Below, piece by piece: positions 21,739 through 22,879 of a stretch of DNA of 22,879 bases. The stretch is from positions 1 through 22,879 of the forward strand of contig JASLMY010000052.1 in NCBI GenBank assembly GCA_030746295.1. The letters run 5' to 3'. A program made the position numbers and the translations under genes. The stretch comes from Alphaproteobacteria bacterium. GTDB lineage: Bacteria; Pseudomonadota; Alphaproteobacteria; GCA-2731375. Position 1 is the first letter of the stretch, and the number at the start of each line of letters is the position of its first letter. The notes beneath the pieces are model-generated. The model did no database searches. It was not told the origin of the DNA and saw only the letters and a program-made list of their open reading frames with translations.

Positions 21739-22879
21739 CTAGGTCCCGGCGCGCAACCGGAAACGCTGGATCTTACCCGTCGCCGTCTTGGGCAGGGCGT
21801 CTACGACATCGACCCAGCGGGGATACTTGTAGCCGGCCAGGCTCGCCTTGCAGTGCTCCTTGAGCTCGTCCATGAGGTCCGGCCCGTCGTCCTTCGGATC
21901 GCTCAGCACCACATATGCCGCGGGCTTGATCAGGCCCTCCTCGTCGGCGCGGCCAACGACTGCCGCCTCCAGCACCTTGGGATGCGCGATCAGGCAGGAT
22001 TCGATCTCGATCGGCGAGCACCACATGGCGCCGACCTTGAACATGTCGTCGCCGCGGCCGTAGTTGACGTAGTAGCCGTCGGAATCCTGGTAATAGACGT
22101 CGCCCGTGTCGAGCCACTCGCCCAGCATGGTCTGGGCCGTCTTTTCCGGATTGTTCCAGTAGTACTTGGCCGTCGAGCCGCCCCGGACGTGCAGCGTGCC
22201 GACCTCGCCCGGCGCCACCTCGCTGCCGTCCTCGTCGACGATGCGCACGGCATAGCCCGGCACCGGCTTGCCCGAGGTCCCGGGCCGGGTGTCGTCGTGG
22301 CGGTTGGAGACGAAGATGTGCTGGGCCTCGGTCGAGCCGATGCCGTCCAGGATGCCGATCCCGGTCTTCTCCTTCCAGCGCCGGTAGACGTCGGCCGGCA
22401 GCGCCTCGCCGGCAGAGCAACAGGCTTTCAGCGAGGAAAGATCGGGCATCGCCCGCTCCATCGCCTGCAGCTGCTGGGCGTAAAGTGTAGGCACGCCGAA
22501 GAAGATCGTCGGCCGGAAGCGCTCGATCACTTCGAAGGTCATCTCCGGCGTGGTCCTCGCCTCGCTGAGCACCGTCGTGGCGCCGGTCCAGAGTGGGAAG
22601 GTCATGGCATTGCCGAAACCGTAGGAGAAGAAGAGCTTGCCGGCCGAGAAGCAGCTCTCCGCCTCGGCCACGCCCAGGATTCGCCGGGCGTAGAGCTCGC
22701 TGGTATAGACCATGTCCTTGTGGGCATGCACCACGCCCTTGGGATTGCCCGTCGAACCCGAGGAATAGAGCCAGAAGCAATCGCCGTCTGGCGCCGTTGG
22801 CACGGCCTCGAACTCGATGTCCGCCGCCGCCATACCCACCGCGAACGAGCCCGGTCCGTGCGCCGTCAGGACATGGGTC
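21739..22879 (-). CDS. Benzoate-CoA ligase-like AMP-forming acyl-CoA synthetase, partial (N-terminus beyond window)
   Basis: Adenylate-forming ligase that activates a carboxylic acid to its CoA thioester. The frame is open to the right edge, so the N-terminus is missing. The GTG at 22839 is internal, because the sequence before it also reads as plausible protein and the family has about 150 more residues. Seen motifs: YSSGSTGNPKG (A3 loop), GIGSTEAQ (A5), WLDTGD (A7), GRGDDMFKVGAMWCSPIEIE (A8), and the catalytic Lys near the end in KTATGKIQR (A10). The sequence around YSSGSTG and PTLYAQQL resembles benzoate-CoA ligases. It stands 12 bp before the hydroxylase large subunit, so the enzyme pair probably acts on the same aromatic or heteroaromatic acid. 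Confidence 0.92.
   Translation of the reverse strand, partial: THVLTAHGPGSFAVGMAAADIEFEAVPTAPDGDCFWLYSSGSTGNPKGVVHAHKDMVYTSELYARRILGVAEAESCFSAGKLFFSYGFGNAMTFPLWTGATTVLSEARTTPEMTFEVIERFRPTIFFGVPTLYAQQLQAMERAMPDLSSLKACCSAGEALPADVYRRWKEKTGIGILDGIGSTEAQHIFVSNRHDDTRPGTSGKPVPGYAVRIVDEDGSEVAPGEVGTLHVRGGSTAKYYWNNPEKTAQTMLGEWLDTGDVYYQDSDGYYVNYGRGDDMFKVGAMWCSPIEIESCLIAHPKVLEAAVVGRADEEGLIKPAAYVVLSDPKDDGPDLMDELKEHCKASLAGYKYPRWVDVVDALPKTATGKIQRFRLRAGT

Noticed and set aside
1..22879. CRISPR arrays, tRNA or rRNA genes, transposases and phage attachment sites
   Set aside because: No spaced direct repeats, no recognisable RNA genes and no mobile-element proteins were seen on either strand by eye.

Overview
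The window looks like the chromosome of a GC-rich alphaproteobacterium. This rests on GC-rich codon use, strong AGGAGG-type ribosome binding sites, a 2-hydroxyacyl-CoA lyase resembling Rhodospirillales-type enzymes as I remember them, an Flp pilin and a Cox/Xdh-type molybdenum hydroxylase. Lineage is inferred from remembered family resemblance, not from a search. I see no tRNA, rRNA, CRISPR array, insertion sequence or phage gene. Seventeen CDS are well supported, one of them cut by the right edge and one carrying an in-frame stop; one further very small ORF is doubtful.

Left part (1-6529), acyl-CoA alpha-carbon chemistry. After a sparsely coding stretch with an orphan Flp-type pilin, a ThDP enzyme on the + strand (1049-2704) is best read as 2-hydroxyacyl-CoA lyase (HACL) rather than oxalyl-CoA decarboxylase. 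It converges on a minus-strand operon of a PhyH-family Fe(II)/2-oxoglutarate dioxygenase (TTG start), a class III CaiB/BaiF CoA-transferase and a signal-less family 3 solute-binding protein. Hydroxylase, CoA-transferase and lyase together resemble fatty-acid alpha-oxidation as in peroxisomes, with formyl-CoA as a product that could feed the CoA-transferase. A divergent gene (5903-6529) carries an HDxxH-x11-E signature like that of Coq4.

Middle part (6567-13906), a multiheme electron-transfer locus on the minus strand. In transcription order: a diheme protein with two PSCyt1-like halves, a diheme cytochrome, a membrane-anchored tetraheme cytochrome, a Tat-exported ferredoxin with four [4Fe-4S] sites, an NrfD/PsrC-type membrane protein, a tetraheme cytochrome formed by internal duplication of the diheme module, another diheme cytochrome, and a NapC/NirT-type tetraheme quinol dehydrogenase. 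Together they have 18 CxxCH heme sites and four copies of one diheme module. No molybdopterin or other terminal catalytic subunit is present. The core resembles the JOP part of DsrMKJOP. The NrfD gene has an in-frame TGA at codon 21 where the family normally has Trp. This locus is my best candidate for an undescribed system.

Right part (14043-22879). Two tandem NodB-fold deacetylase-like hydrolases are divergent from a membrane-bound class III adenylate cyclase. The cyclase stop codon directly abuts the stop of a minus-strand operon encoding a benzoate-CoA-ligase-like enzyme (cut by the window edge) and the three subunits of a xanthine-dehydrogenase-family molybdenum hydroxylase. Its large subunit is fused to a CoxG-like SRPBCC domain. 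Ligase plus hydroxylase suggests activation of an aromatic or heteroaromatic acid to its CoA ester followed by ring hydroxylation.
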